DNA from: Opitutia bacterium UBA7374
Lineage (GTDB): Bacteria; Verrucomicrobiota; Verrucomicrobiia; Opitutales; Coraliomargaritaceae
DNA: 13,786 bases
NCBI GenBank assembly: GCA_002469895.1
Contig: DKOA01000064.1
Span: 1 to 13,786 of the forward strand
Direction of reading: 5' to 3'
In this document: piece after piece, positions 1 through 7,680 of the stretch
Numbering within the stretch: position 1 is the first letter of the stretch
Layout: each line of letters opens with the position of its first letter
Notes under the pieces: generated by a model
Databases searched by the model: none
Seen by the model: the letters and a program-made list of their open reading frames with translations, nothing else
What the model was told of the DNA's origin: nothing
Position numbers and translations under genes: made by a program

Positions 1-61
1 CAGATCCCGTTACAGATCCCGAATTGGCAGTAGGTCCTAAAGTAGGTCCTAAAGTAGATCC
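1..61. repeat. In-frame 12-base tandem repeats
   Basis: Two 12-base repeats lie side by side. One is an imperfect pair at 1-12 and 13-24, sharing cagatcccg. The other is two exact copies of taggtcctaaag at 31-42 and 43-54, with a partial third at 55-61. The unit length is a multiple of three, so copy changes lengthen or shorten the protein on the minus strand without a frameshift. In that frame the exact repeat encodes a TLGP-type unit. Confidence 0.85.
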
Positions 62-379
62 GCAACCAAGCTCGGCAGGGGGTGCGGCGCATTCATTACA
101 ACGATTAACCGCTTTAACCGCTTTAACCGCTTTAATCGCTTGGGCTTCCTTACTTTTTTTAATCTCTCTGGTTGCCTGTTCGGTATTGGCTAAGCGTGCC
201 TCGAGCTGAGCAACCCGCCGCTCCAATGCTTCCATATAAGCCGTCATCTTAGCTACCTGGCTACCCTCAATGTATAATGGCTCAGACTCGGCAGAGACCA
301 ATGAGGGCACGACCAAGGCAAAACCGATTAGAGCGAACCTAGCCAATAGCGTATAATAGGTTGAAGAGAAGCGTTTCAT
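1..379 (-). CDS. Secreted coiled-coil protein with short tandem repeats (C-terminus beyond window edge)
   Basis: This reading frame begins at an ATG (379-377) and stays open for 126 codons to the left edge, so the C-terminus is missing. Residues 1-30 form a convincing Sec signal peptide: a basic start (MKRF), a hydrophobic core, and a likely cut after SLVSA. Residues about 38-80 are rich in Glu, Arg, Lys and Ala with heptad-like spacing and probably form a coiled coil. Then come an AVK tripeptide repeat (about 82-91), a C94-x-x-C97 pair with C106, and a Gly/Pro/Thr/Ser-rich stretch with a repeated TLGP unit. An in-frame ATG at 442 would add 21 residues, but that longer start spoils the signal peptide, so I prefer 379. 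Neither start has a clear ribosome binding site. I do not recognise the family. An exported or surface-exposed periplasmic protein is an inference from the signal peptide. Confidence 0.7.
   Translation of the reverse strand, partial: MKRFSSTYYTLLARFALIGFALVVPSLVSAESEPLYIEGSQVAKMTAYMEALERRVAQLEARLANTEQATREIKKSKEAQAIKAVKAVKAVNRCNECAAPPAELGCGSTLGPTLGPTANSGSVTGS
102..137. repeat. In-frame 9-base tandem repeat (AVK repeat)
   Basis: Four consecutive 9-base units start at 102, 111, 120 and 129. The middle two are identical (gctttaacc), and the outer two each differ slightly. On the minus strand they encode an alternating Ala-Val-Lys / Ala-Ile-Lys run at the end of the coiled coil of the truncated secreted protein. 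This is a typical slippage-prone, frame-preserving repeat. Confidence 0.85.
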
Positions 380-550
380 TTCTATGAGTACTGAGGTTAA
401 AAGAAGTAATAGACCCGATTTTGCAAGCAAAAAATCAGCCATAAAATCTACTACTGGATAGATAATACGCCTTATTCATTCTATACCATTTGATCACCTA
501 AGGCCAAATCTGTGGCTTCACTTCTTGAAGTGGCCCCCAAAATAGACAGC
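380..550. other. Divergent intergenic region
   Basis: This AT-richer gap separates the leftward secreted-protein gene from the rightward DUF423 gene, so promoters for both should lie here. I see AT-rich hexamers (for example TTGCAA at 421-426 followed by TAAAAT at 442-447, spacer 15). None matches a sigma-70 promoter well enough to call. There is no convincing terminator or operator palindrome. Confidence 0.3.
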
Positions 551-955
551 ATGCGCGCTATGAAGCAAAGTACACCATGGCTACTGAGCGGGGCGATTTT
601 CGGTTTTATCGGAGTGGCACTCGGTGCCTTCGGGGCGCACGGTCTGGCAGAGGCTCTCGAGGCGAGGCAGGCCACTGCTATCTGGAAGACAGCAGTACAA
701 TACCAAATGTGGCATGCACTGGGACTGATCCTTCTCTCCCTCCTCGAGCGTAAAGATCCTCCGCTCCGTGGAGTGGGGTTCGCTTTTTGCATCGGTATCC
801 TCATCTTCTCCGGCACCCTCTACGGAATTGGCTTGGGCGGCCCACGCTGGCTCGGTGCGATCACGCCTCTGGGCGGACTAGCTCTCCTCATCGGATGGCT
901 TTTACTGGCCCGAGCCGCTGTCATCAGGCCGAATCATCGACAAAACAATCCTTAG
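551..955 (+). CDS. DUF423 family small integral membrane protein
   Basis: The protein is a hydrophobic chain of about 134 residues with four likely membrane-spanning segments, matching the usual DUF423 (YgdD-like) length of about 125-130. Family hallmarks are visible: a GAFGAHGL motif after the first helix, a Y-x-M-W-HALGL motif at the second, an IFSGTLY motif at the third, and a TPLGGLALLIGW motif at the fourth. The molecular function of the family is not known. The start is uncertain. ATG 551 and ATG 560 both fit the family N-terminus but lack a ribosome binding site, while an upstream in-frame GTG at 512 has an AAGG about eight bases before it and would add 13 residues. It heads the rightward gene series, ending 49 bases before the thioesterase start. 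Confidence 0.88.
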   Translation: MRAMKQSTPWLLSGAIFGFIGVALGAFGAHGLAEALEARQATAIWKTAVQYQMWHALGLILLSLLERKDPPLRGVGFAFCIGILIFSGTLYGIGLGGPRWLGAITPLGGLALLIGWLLLARAAVIRPNHRQNNP

Positions 956-1004
956 CACTCTAGAGCGCTTGCCAAATCCTTTCGGCTGGGCAACGTACCC
1001 TACT

Positions 1005-1466
1005 ATGGCCTGCGAACACACTTCCACCCGGCGTATCGAGTTTTCAGAGACCGATATGGCCGGACTCGTCCATTTCTCCAATTTTTTTAAGTATATGGAG
1101 ACTGCAGAGCGCGACTTCTTTGCAGCGGCCGGTGTCGATTTGATCAATATGCGGGAAGGCGAACTGGTTGGCTGGCCCCGGGTCCGGGCAGAATGCAAGT
1201 TTTCCGCTCCGGTACGATTCGGCGATACGATCGACATTCATTTGGCCGTCAAGGCGATGAAAGATCGCTCCATCGATTTCCAGTACCGGATCTTCAAGCA
1301 GATTGCCGGAGGAGGCCGCGAGCAAGTGGCCAAAGGGCATATGACCACCGTCTTCACGCGTCTCGACGAAAATAGCCAACTGCAATCGTCGCTCTTGACC
1401 GACGAGATTCGCGAAAAAATTACGGAAGCACCGACTTCCGTTCTGGCTCGTCCAAACAACCTCTAG
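1005..1466 (+). CDS. Acyl-CoA thioesterase, hotdog fold (4HBT/YbgC-like)
   Basis: This 153-residue protein is the size of a single hotdog domain. Near the N-terminus it has E-T-D-M-A-G-L-V-H-F-S-N-F followed by K-Y-M-E, the active-site signature of 4-hydroxybenzoyl-CoA-type thioesterases. The aspartate is at residue 17, where the catalytic Asp sits in the family. Members hydrolyse cytosolic acyl-CoA or aryl-CoA thioesters; the substrate cannot be read from the sequence. ATG 1005 is chosen because the signature then lies at the normal distance from the start. A TTG at 969 in the same frame would add 12 atypical residues. The stop is 11 bases before surE, so the two are probably co-transcribed. 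YbgC proper usually neighbours tol-pal genes, which are absent here, so I do not use that symbol. Confidence 0.88.
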   Translation: MACEHTSTRRIEFSETDMAGLVHFSNFFKYMETAERDFFAAAGVDLINMREGELVGWPRVRAECKFSAPVRFGDTIDIHLAVKAMKDRSIDFQYRIFKQIAGGGREQVAKGHMTTVFTRLDENSQLQSSLLTDEIREKITEAPTSVLARPNNL

Positions 1467-1477
1467 GCCACCTAACG

Positions 1478-2308
1478 ATGCATAACCGTCCACACGCACT
1501 CGTGACCAACGACGACGGGATCGAGTCCGCCTTTCTTCATTTACTAGTCGATGCCCTGCTCCCCGACTTCACCGTTTCGGTGGCGGCACCGGCCTTTGAG
1601 CAGAGCTGGATCGGCCGTGCCATCAGCCGCCGAAACGAGATCGAAGTGATTTCCGGACTTTCCCATTTTCCTCATAACGTAGAAGCTTGGGCAGTCAGTG
1701 GCACCCCTTCCGATTGCGTGAATATTGCTTTAGGGAACCTCCTCGACCTCCGACCCGACATCGTTCTCTCCGGGATCAATCTCGGCTATAATACGACCCA
1801 GCCGCTAATTCTCAGTTCCGGAACCATCGCAGGCGCTATTGAGGGAGCGGTTTGGGGCCTTCCCGCCATCGCTTTCAGCAAATGCATACCGGAACATCTC
1901 TTTGAAGAAATCCGCTCCGCCAACGGACAGACCAGCGGAGCGTTTAACCAATCTCTACGCAGTGCAGCGGAGCACGCCCGCCGCATGTCCGTCGAATTGC
2001 TCGCCTCTCCAGAAGAACCGGGCAACGTGGTCAACGTAAACTTCCCTGCCGAGACCCAACCGGATAGCCCGGTCGAAGCAACCTTCCCCGCACCGCTTCG
2101 CCTGGGCAGCCTTTATGAAGAAGCCGCCCCCGGGCGCTTCCACTTCCGCTATGCAGACGGAGAAGTCTCCGAAGAACATCCACAGCATGACCGTGTCGCC
2201 CTCGAACGCGGGAGCATCAGTCGCAGCGTACTCGATTTCTCCCGCATCGGCATCCGCCCTATAGAGGTGATCTCCGGAGCTTCCAAGAGCAACAGTGAGG
2301 ACGAATAG
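1478..2308 (+). CDS. surE: 5'/3'-nucleotidase SurE
   Basis: The protein has 276 residues, close to the usual 250-270. SurE removes phosphate from nucleoside 5'- and 3'-monophosphates using a divalent metal, and is linked to stress survival. The metal-site residues are all present: N-D12-D13-G near the N-terminus, S43 in the APAFEQS loop, and N101 in SGIN. The SGT-I-A-G-A-IEGA segment and GTPSDC also match the family. It begins 11 bases after the thioesterase stop, which suggests one transcript. No good ribosome binding site precedes the ATG. The C-terminal third is less conserved, with acidic and Ser-rich ends, but nothing appears missing. Confidence 0.94.
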   Translation: MHNRPHALVTNDDGIESAFLHLLVDALLPDFTVSVAAPAFEQSWIGRAISRRNEIEVISGLSHFPHNVEAWAVSGTPSDCVNIALGNLLDLRPDIVLSGINLGYNTTQPLILSSGTIAGAIEGAVWGLPAIAFSKCIPEHLFEEIRSANGQTSGAFNQSLRSAAEHARRMSVELLASPEEPGNVVNVNFPAETQPDSPVEATFPAPLRLGSLYEEAAPGRFHFRYADGEVSEEHPQHDRVALERGSISRSVLDFSRIGIRPIEVISGASKSNSEDE

Positions 2309-2349
2309 TTCTTGCCTGACATACGAACGAAAAGATACAAAGTAAACCC

Positions 2350-3852
2350 ATGCTAGTATCTCTTCAGCGCATACATAAGCGCCCGCGCACCAGTCCGGTC
2401 TTTCAAGCCGTCCTGATCGCTCTCCTCGGTCTACAGCTGCCCCTCAACGCTCAACCGAGCGAGGATTTTTACCGAGATACCTGGGTCGCCAAAAGCCCCG
2501 AAAAAGGCTCCCTCGTATTACTCCTCAAGCAAAACGGTCGTGCTGCCTATTTCTGGGCAGATAATGCCGACCGCTCGGTTTACCAAGGCAGCTGGAGCCA
2601 TGAAGAAGGCACCGCCACCTTGACTTGGGAAGATGGTAGCACACACCAAATAAGCGAAGAGGATAAACGATTTAAGCTGTATTACAGCGGTGGCGGACAA
2701 GGCGAGGCCTATGCTTCTCCGGTACAAAAACTGCCCGGGGAAATTCTCGGCCAATGGGCCCGCCCTCCGGAAAAGGAAGAGGAAGATCTCTCGGATCGCG
2801 ACCGGGCAAAAGGCTTTTTTGGTGTCTGGAAAATTTCTCAGGAGACTGCGACACACTATGTCTTTATCCAGCCTGACCGCTCCGCTGCCAGTACGCACAA
2901 AATAAAAGGGCAGGCAGATCATGGCCTCCGCGGTTCCTGGGCAAAACAGGGCGATGACCTGCACATCGCATGGAATACCGGTCACTACTCCATCCTGCAG
3001 CAAAATCTTCGCAGCTATGGCTACAAAACAATCGAACCGGGGCAGATAATTGAGGCCGATAGTCAACAATTCAGTCCCTCTCAGCGTACTGAAGAATCCT
3101 CTGTGCCGGCAGATTGGCTGGCCCACTACGAGGAAGAACGAACAGCCCCGCGTCTGGGGGTGGCTTTCTCCAGTCGCAAAGATGCGCTCCAGTTCTATCG
3201 CGGCGAGTGGATCGTGCGTCACCGCGAGGACGCCTATGAAAAAATAAAAGTCGGTCGCTATGGTGGGCTGAGTACCTCTCGCAGCCCGGACATCACCGGT
3301 AGCTGGCTTCTTTCCGGTCAAGATGTCTTCATGCGCTGGAACGAAGGGATACGTCGTATCCTCAGCCCAATTGCCGATGGATTTCTTCTCTACGAATACA
3401 AGCCCGGTCGCCCACTTGACGGAGTACCGACTCGTATTCACCCGACCGCCCCGGCAGATCCAAAGAAACTGACCACGCACCTGAAAAACCGCGACAACGC
3501 GGCCCAAAACATATTGTTGCAGGCTCGCGCCGCAGGCATTGAAGCCGATAAAACCAGTGGCTTCGGGAGCCGCTTTTCACGATGGGTCTGGCCCTTCGGC
3601 AAAGAGGATCGTACATCCGATTCCACCGCCCTACTGATCGAAAATACCACCGACGAGCAGCCAGAATTGGACAACCCCTGGTGGTGGCCTCTGTGGAGTG
3701 AGAAAACGCCTCCATCAGACTCTACCGAAGCGACCACCGCTGAAGTCACGAAAGTAACGGAAATCGCTGAAGTCACCCCGGAGAAGGCCCCTGCAGAGCG
3801 AACTCCTGAGCCTCGAAATGCCCAACCAAAAAAGTGGTATTGGCCCTTCTAA
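2350..3852 (+). CDS. Secreted protein of unknown function with three repeated beta-type modules and W-x-W-P motifs
   Basis: I do not recognise a family for this 500-residue protein. Residues 1-34 look like a signal peptide with a long basic start, a hydrophobic core (about 19-30) and a cut after LNA. Three stretches, about 44-102, 157-217 and 283-340, share one pattern: an opening W, alternating hydrophobic residues, then G-S-W, a hydrophobic-x-W segment (LTWEDG, IAWNTG, MRWNEG) and a closing I/L. This suggests a triplicated small beta domain, perhaps lipocalin-like or sheet-forming. Charged linkers separate the modules. The tail (about 400-500) is Thr/Glu/Pro-rich and carries WVWPF (412-416), WWWPLW (444-449) and WYWPF as the last five residues. 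It lies 41 bases after surE and 36 before glyA on the same strand. A periplasmic or envelope location is inferred from the signal peptide. Confidence 0.85.
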   Translation: MLVSLQRIHKRPRTSPVFQAVLIALLGLQLPLNAQPSEDFYRDTWVAKSPEKGSLVLLLKQNGRAAYFWADNADRSVYQGSWSHEEGTATLTWEDGSTHQISEEDKRFKLYYSGGGQGEAYASPVQKLPGEILGQWARPPEKEEEDLSDRDRAKGFFGVWKISQETATHYVFIQPDRSAASTHKIKGQADHGLRGSWAKQGDDLHIAWNTGHYSILQQNLRSYGYKTIEPGQIIEADSQQFSPSQRTEESSVPADWLAHYEEERTAPRLGVAFSSRKDALQFYRGEWIVRHREDAYEKIKVGRYGGLSTSRSPDITGSWLLSGQDVFMRWNEGIRRILSPIADGFLLYEYKPGRPLDGVPTRIHPTAPADPKKLTTHLKNRDNAAQNILLQARAAGIEADKTSGFGSRFSRWVWPFGKEDRTSDSTALLIENTTDEQPELDNPWWWPLWSEKTPPSDSTEATTAEVTKVTEIAEVTPEKAPAERTPEPRNAQPKKWYWPF

Positions 3853-3888
3853 TTTGATAAAATCACAAACCTCGACTTTTTATTCACC

Positions 3889-5172
3889 ATGATCACTGAA
3901 ACGACCCAAGCCAACACGCTCACTCCTGCACCTATTCAGGAGTTAGACCCCGAAATCCACAGCGCAATTCAGGCCGAACGCGCCCGCCAGGAATCGCATA
4001 TCGAGCTGATTGCCTCGGAGAATTTCACCTACCCATCCGTCATTGAAGCGCAGGGCAGCGTATTAACCAACAAATACGCCGAAGGCTATCCCGGCAAACG
4101 TTACTACGGTGGCTGCGATCATGTCGACGTAGTGGAGACGATTGCCATCGAACGGGCCAAGGAACTTTTCGGTGCGGACCACGCCAACGTGCAGCCCCAT
4201 GCCGGCAGTCAGGCCAATGCCGCGGTCTATCTATCGGTTCTGGAGCCCGGCGACAAGATTCTCACAATGAACCTCTCCGATGGTGGCCACCTGACCCACG
4301 GACACCCGATGAACTTCAGCGGCAAGCACTTTGAAGTGGTCCACTACGGAGTGGGTGTGGAAGACGGCCTAATCGACTACGACGGCATTGCCAAAACCGC
4401 CCGCGCCGAAAAACCAAAAATGATCACTGTCGGGGCATCCGCCTATTCCCGGGTCATTGACTTTGCCCGCATGGGAGAGATTGCCCGCGAAATCGGTGCT
4501 TACCTGATGGCGGATATTGCGCACATCGCCGGTCTTGTAGCCGCCGGCGTACATCCATCTCCCGTTCCTCATGCCGACTTCGTCACCACCACTACGCACA
4601 AGACTCTTCGAGGTCCTCGTGGTGGACTGATCCTCTGCAAAGAAGAACACAAAAAGAAGATCGACTCGGCCGTCTTCCCCGGCACTCAGGGCGGCCCCCT
4701 AATGCATGTCATTGCCGCTAAGGCCATCTGCTTTAAGTTGGCGATGAGCGACGATTTTAAAGCCTACCAGCGACAAGTTGCAGCCAATGCAAAAGCGCTG
4801 GCTGCTGCTCTCAACGCGCGGGGCCATCATATTATCAGTGGAGGTACCGATAATCACCTGATGATGATCGACCTGCGCAAAAACAATGCGGATCTGACCG
4901 GAAAGATCGCCCAGCACGCACTCGACCTAGCCAATATAACGGCTAACAAAAACACCGTACCCGGTGAGACGCGCAGCCCCTTCCAGACCAGTGGCATCCG
5001 CCTCGGCACACCTGCTGTGACCAGTCGTGGTATGGACGAAGCGGATATGGAGCGCATCGCTGAAGCGATTGATATCGTGCTCAATGCACCGGATGACGAA
5101 GCAGCCATTGCCCGCGCCAAGGATATTGCCTTGGAATTATGCAAAGCCAATCCGCTGCCCTACCCGGCTTGA
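3889..5172 (+). CDS. glyA: Serine hydroxymethyltransferase
   Basis: GlyA interconverts serine and glycine while passing a one-carbon unit to tetrahydrofolate, a pyridoxal-phosphate-dependent cytosolic reaction feeding purine, thymidylate and methionine synthesis. The protein has 427 residues, the usual bacterial size of about 415-430. It shows the near-N-terminal IASEN motif, the YAEGYPGKRYYGGC motif, D209 and H212 in the cofactor-binding ADIAHIAG, and the lysine that binds pyridoxal phosphate, K238, in the TTTTHKTLRGPRGG signature. GTQGGP and the C-terminal SGIRLGTPAVTSRG segment are also intact. The first 15 or so residues are a slightly longer Thr/Ala/Pro-rich start than usual. The ATG has no Shine-Dalgarno sequence. 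It is the last gene of the rightward series. Confidence 0.98.
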   Translation: MITETTQANTLTPAPIQELDPEIHSAIQAERARQESHIELIASENFTYPSVIEAQGSVLTNKYAEGYPGKRYYGGCDHVDVVETIAIERAKELFGADHANVQPHAGSQANAAVYLSVLEPGDKILTMNLSDGGHLTHGHPMNFSGKHFEVVHYGVGVEDGLIDYDGIAKTARAEKPKMITVGASAYSRVIDFARMGEIAREIGAYLMADIAHIAGLVAAGVHPSPVPHADFVTTTTHKTLRGPRGGLILCKEEHKKKIDSAVFPGTQGGPLMHVIAAKAICFKLAMSDDFKAYQRQVAANAKALAAALNARGHHIISGGTDNHLMMIDLRKNNADLTGKIAQHALDLANITANKNTVPGETRSPFQTSGIRLGTPAVTSRGMDEADMERIAEAIDIVLNAPDDEAAIARAKDIALELCKANPLPYPA

Positions 5173-5197
5173 GCAAAGCTATAGCGGATCTCCGATA

Positions 5198-5225
5198 AGT
5201 CTCCCCACAGTAGTCTCCCCACAGT
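5198..5225. repeat. Perfect 14-base tandem duplication
   Basis: The 14-base unit agtctccccacagt occurs twice with no spacer, at 5198-5211 and 5212-5225, between the convergent ends of glyA and panD. There is no gene in this gap. It is probably a recent slippage duplication; no U-tract or strong hairpin accompanies it. Confidence 0.9.
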
Positions 5226-5282
5226 GCGGCGACGCTCTCAGCGCTTCAAACTTTCCAAGAGGAGGCGCTCATCGCAAGGACT

Positions 5283-5675
5283 CTATGCCGAGTAGCTGTT
5301 GTCGCCGATTAACAACTCGTCTTTTTTCAAGACGCGGCGGTTACCCTCGGCTAAGCGAATAACGCGCGGTGACCAGTCGGCCGCTTCCTGCGCAGTCATT
5401 TGAGCGAAGGACATAATTACCAGAAGATCACCAATCTCGCCCTTGTGCGCAGCCGCACCATTCAGACAAATTGCATGCGAGCCCTGCGGTGCCTCAATGG
5501 CATAGGTCTCAAAGCGCTCCCCGTTGGCGATATTGCCAACAAGTATCTTCTCAAAGGGCAATAAGCCAACCTGCTCCATTAACCCGCTATCAATCGCAAG
5601 ACTACCCTCATAGTGGAGGGCGCAGTCAGTGACCTCAGCGCGCAGGATTTTGGATTTAAGAAGCGATAAATGCAT
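5283..5675 (-). CDS. panD: Aspartate 1-decarboxylase proenzyme
   Basis: PanD decarboxylates L-aspartate to beta-alanine for pantothenate and coenzyme A synthesis. The proenzyme cleaves itself to create a pyruvoyl cofactor. The 130-residue protein matches the family length, and the key positions fall on the same numbers as in the E. coli enzyme: K9, the cleavage site G24-S25 within YEGSLAID, R54 and Y58. The NGAAAHKGEIGDLLVI segment is also typical. I chose the ATG at 5675, which gives this exact numbering; a longer frame from 5717 adds 14 residues the family lacks. No ribosome binding site is evident. It lies 89 bases downstream of gatB on the same strand and faces glyA convergently. Confidence 0.97.
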   Translation of the reverse strand: MHLSLLKSKILRAEVTDCALHYEGSLAIDSGLMEQVGLLPFEKILVGNIANGERFETYAIEAPQGSHAICLNGAAAHKGEIGDLLVIMSFAQMTAQEAADWSPRVIRLAEGNRRVLKKDELLIGDNSYSA

Positions 5676-5764
5676 CGTATTAAATCTTAAAACTAAGCGA
5701 CGAAAGTCAAACTCCAAGCGACTTGTGCCTCAGTTAGGCAACCTGAAAGAGGTTTCAAACCGGC

Positions 5765-7231
5765 TCACCCTTCGTCGATCAGCTTACGCAGGACTTGATC
5801 CAGCATGGCGGGGTTGGCCTTTCCTTTGGTGGCCTTCATCACCGGCCCCTTCAAAGCATTGAGGGCCTTGGCATTGCCTTCCTTGTATTGAGCGACTGCC
5901 TTTGCGTTGCCCGCAATAGCCGCTTGGCAGAGAGCCTCGATCTCGCCGCTGTCATTGCTTTGCTTCAGGCCCTTTTCTTCGATGATCACTTCCGGCATGT
6001 TACCGGTGCGAAACATTTCGCTAAAGACCTCTTTCCCAATCTGCTTAGAGATGACTCCCTCGTCGATCACCCGGACCAGAGAAGCGATGTGTGCCGGAGT
6101 CAGTGGACACTGACTGATAGAAAGCGCACTCTGACCATGCTCGGACGCTTCAGCAAGTTCGCGGAGCAAGTCGTTGGCAATGTAGTTGGCAATCGCTTTA
6201 GGCGCGGAATGCTCCAGCAGGGCCGCCTCAAAAAACTCACAGAGTTCCCGCTCGGGGCAGAGTACGGAAGTTAAGGTATAGGGCAGTTCGAAGTCCTTCT
6301 GGTAGCGACGCTGGCGGTCGAGTGGCCGTTCAGGCAGTTCAGCGCCCAACTCAGTCACCCGCTCACGGGGAAAGAGCACAGGCATCAGATCGGGATCCGG
6401 GAAGTAACGATAATCATGGGCCTCTTCCTTGCTCCGAAGCGAGAAGCTCTCGCTTTTGGCCGCATCCCAGCGACGCGTCTCCTGAAGGATCGAACCACCG
6501 TCTTCCAAAATCTCTGTCTGCCGGCGAATCTCGTACTCAATGGCGGCACGAACATTGGAAATCGAGTTCAGGTTCTTCATCTCCGTACGGGTGCCCAGAG
6601 TGTCTGTACCCTTAGGACGCAAGGAGACGTTGGCGTCGCAGCGCATTTGCCCCTTCTCCATGTCACAGTCCGAGATACCGGCGTAAACAATGAGTTGGCG
6701 CAGCGCATTGAGGAAGGATACTGCCTCGGTAGAACTGTAGAGATCCGGCTCCGTCACAATCTCAGCCAGCGGTACACCGGCGCGGTTAAAATCAATGACA
6801 GTTTCAAAAGACTCATGGGTCAGCTTACCGGGATCTTCCTCCAAGTGAATTCGATTGAGCGTCACCCAGCGGTGCTCGCCCTCGACATTCCGCGAAGGAC
6901 CGGGCAACTCGATCTCCACCTTTCCACCTATACAGAGCGGTTGCTCGTTCTGTGTCAGTTGGTAATTCTTCGGAGAGTCCGGGTAAAAGTAATTTTTGCG
7001 ATCCCACTTACAGACTTCCGCGATCTCACATTGCAACATCAGGCCCAGTTGGGCGCACTTCTCAATCGCCGTATGATTGAGAACCGGCAGCGTACCCGGT
7101 AGACCCAGAACAACCGCATCAGTCAATGTATTGGGCGCCGCACCATAGGCGTAGGGCGCAGCCGTAAACATCTTCGTGCGTGTCTTAATCTGCACGTGAA
7201 TCTCCAGTCCGATGACAGGTTCGTAGTCCAT
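5765..7231 (-). CDS. gatB: Aspartyl/glutamyl-tRNA amidotransferase subunit B
   Basis: GatB is the tRNA-binding and kinase subunit of GatCAB. It phosphorylates Glu-tRNA(Gln) or Asp-tRNA(Asn), and ammonia from GatA then completes the amidation. The protein has 488 residues, a normal length. Visible hallmarks are the N-terminal YEPVIGLEIHVQ, YFYPDSPKNYQ, the LEEDPGK segment, MRCDANVSLRP, EMKNLNSISNV and the HDYRYFPDPDL signature. The C-terminal part (from about residue 345) is the helical plus YqeY-like tRNA-contacting region, ending PAMLDQVLRKLIDEG. No Shine-Dalgarno motif precedes the ATG. It is separated from gatA by 492 bases holding a GxxExxY gene and inverted repeats, whereas gatA and gatB are more often close together when adjacent. 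Confidence 0.98.
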   Translation of the reverse strand: MDYEPVIGLEIHVQIKTRTKMFTAAPYAYGAAPNTLTDAVVLGLPGTLPVLNHTAIEKCAQLGLMLQCEIAEVCKWDRKNYFYPDSPKNYQLTQNEQPLCIGGKVEIELPGPSRNVEGEHRWVTLNRIHLEEDPGKLTHESFETVIDFNRAGVPLAEIVTEPDLYSSTEAVSFLNALRQLIVYAGISDCDMEKGQMRCDANVSLRPKGTDTLGTRTEMKNLNSISNVRAAIEYEIRRQTEILEDGGSILQETRRWDAAKSESFSLRSKEEAHDYRYFPDPDLMPVLFPRERVTELGAELPERPLDRQRRYQKDFELPYTLTSVLCPERELCEFFEAALLEHSAPKAIANYIANDLLRELAEASEHGQSALSISQCPLTPAHIASLVRVIDEGVISKQIGKEVFSEMFRTGNMPEVIIEEKGLKQSNDSGEIEALCQAAIAGNAKAVAQYKEGNAKALNALKGPVMKATKGKANPAMLDQVLRKLIDEG

Positions 7232-7257
7232 AGTATGAAATGAGAGTGGCTTAAAAT

Positions 7258-7289
7258 TTAACCGCAGAGTTCGCTGAGAGCGCGGAGAG
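7258..7289. repeat. Left inverted repeat of the GxxExxY unit
   Basis: After TTAA the arm consists of three 9-base units (7261-7269, 7270-7278, 7279-7287) that fit nnCGCnGAG, plus a trailing AG. Its reverse complement is found at 7681-7712 with three mismatches, all in the inner 11 bases. It lies in the gap between the GxxExxY stop codon and the gatB start. Confidence 0.9.
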
Positions 7290-7302
7290 GAGAAAAAGAG
7301 GT

Positions 7303-7680
7303 TTAATCAGCGTGGTTATTAACGACGCGGCGTATGCCATCCTTTAGAAGAGGCACATTAAGGTTGATTAGATAACCCAGACTACAGCCAGAAAGCTTAA
7401 GATAGGTGAGAAGTTGAGCGAGGTGAATTTCGTTGAGCTGATCGACGACTTTGAGTTCGAGGATGATTTGGTCTTCGATAATGACATCTATCCGATAGGC
7501 CTCATCAATCTCCAGACCTTTGTAATGGATAGGCAGCTTCTTCTGTCGGACAGCCTTGATACCCTGCAAATTCAATTCATGAGTAAGGCAGGCCTCGTAA
7601 GTACTTTCCAAGAGTCCTCGTCCAAGTTCTCGATGCATCTCAATTGCAGCACCAATAATCTTGTCACTTAGTTCATTCAT
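7303..7680 (-). CDS. GxxExxY family protein (PD-(D/E)XK nuclease-like)
   Basis: The 125-residue protein carries the family name motif as G22-L-L-E25-S-T-Y28, preceded by the usual AAIEMHRELG helix. It has the core of a PD-(D/E)XK nuclease-like fold: D65 in YRID, then E75-L-K77, followed by H86-L-A-Q89-L-L-T-Y93. The length matches the family (about 120-130). The family is widespread but poorly characterised; nuclease activity is suggested by fold and not proven. The start codon directly touches the right inverted repeat, whose last bases (GAGAG) are its only purine-rich leader. The gene has no relation to tRNA amidation and looks inserted into the gat cluster. The frame is intact, with no sign of decay. 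Confidence 0.93.
   Translation of the reverse strand: MNELSDKIIGAAIEMHRELGRGLLESTYEACLTHELNLQGIKAVRQKKLPIHYKGLEIDEAYRIDVIIEDQIILELKVVDQLNEIHLAQLLTYLKLSGCSLGYLINLNVPLLKDGIRRVVNNHAD

Noticed and set aside
2518..3507. A 329-residue open frame on the minus strand, opposite the secreted unknown protein
   Set aside because: It has no family features, and the plus-strand frame has a signal peptide, repeated modules and consistent spacing to its neighbours. A long antisense frame is expected by chance from that codon use.
5676..5717. N-terminal extension of PanD by 14 residues
   Set aside because: The shorter start puts the cleavage site at G24-S25 and the tyrosine at 58, the family numbering.
5727..5754. 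Two adjacent short hairpins between gatB and panD
   Set aside because: Stems of four to five pairs and no U-tract; they are within what chance produces, so I do not call a terminator.
6416..7102. A 228-residue open frame on the plus strand within gatB
   Set aside because: It is antisense to a fully conserved gatB, and its sequence resembles no protein domain I know.
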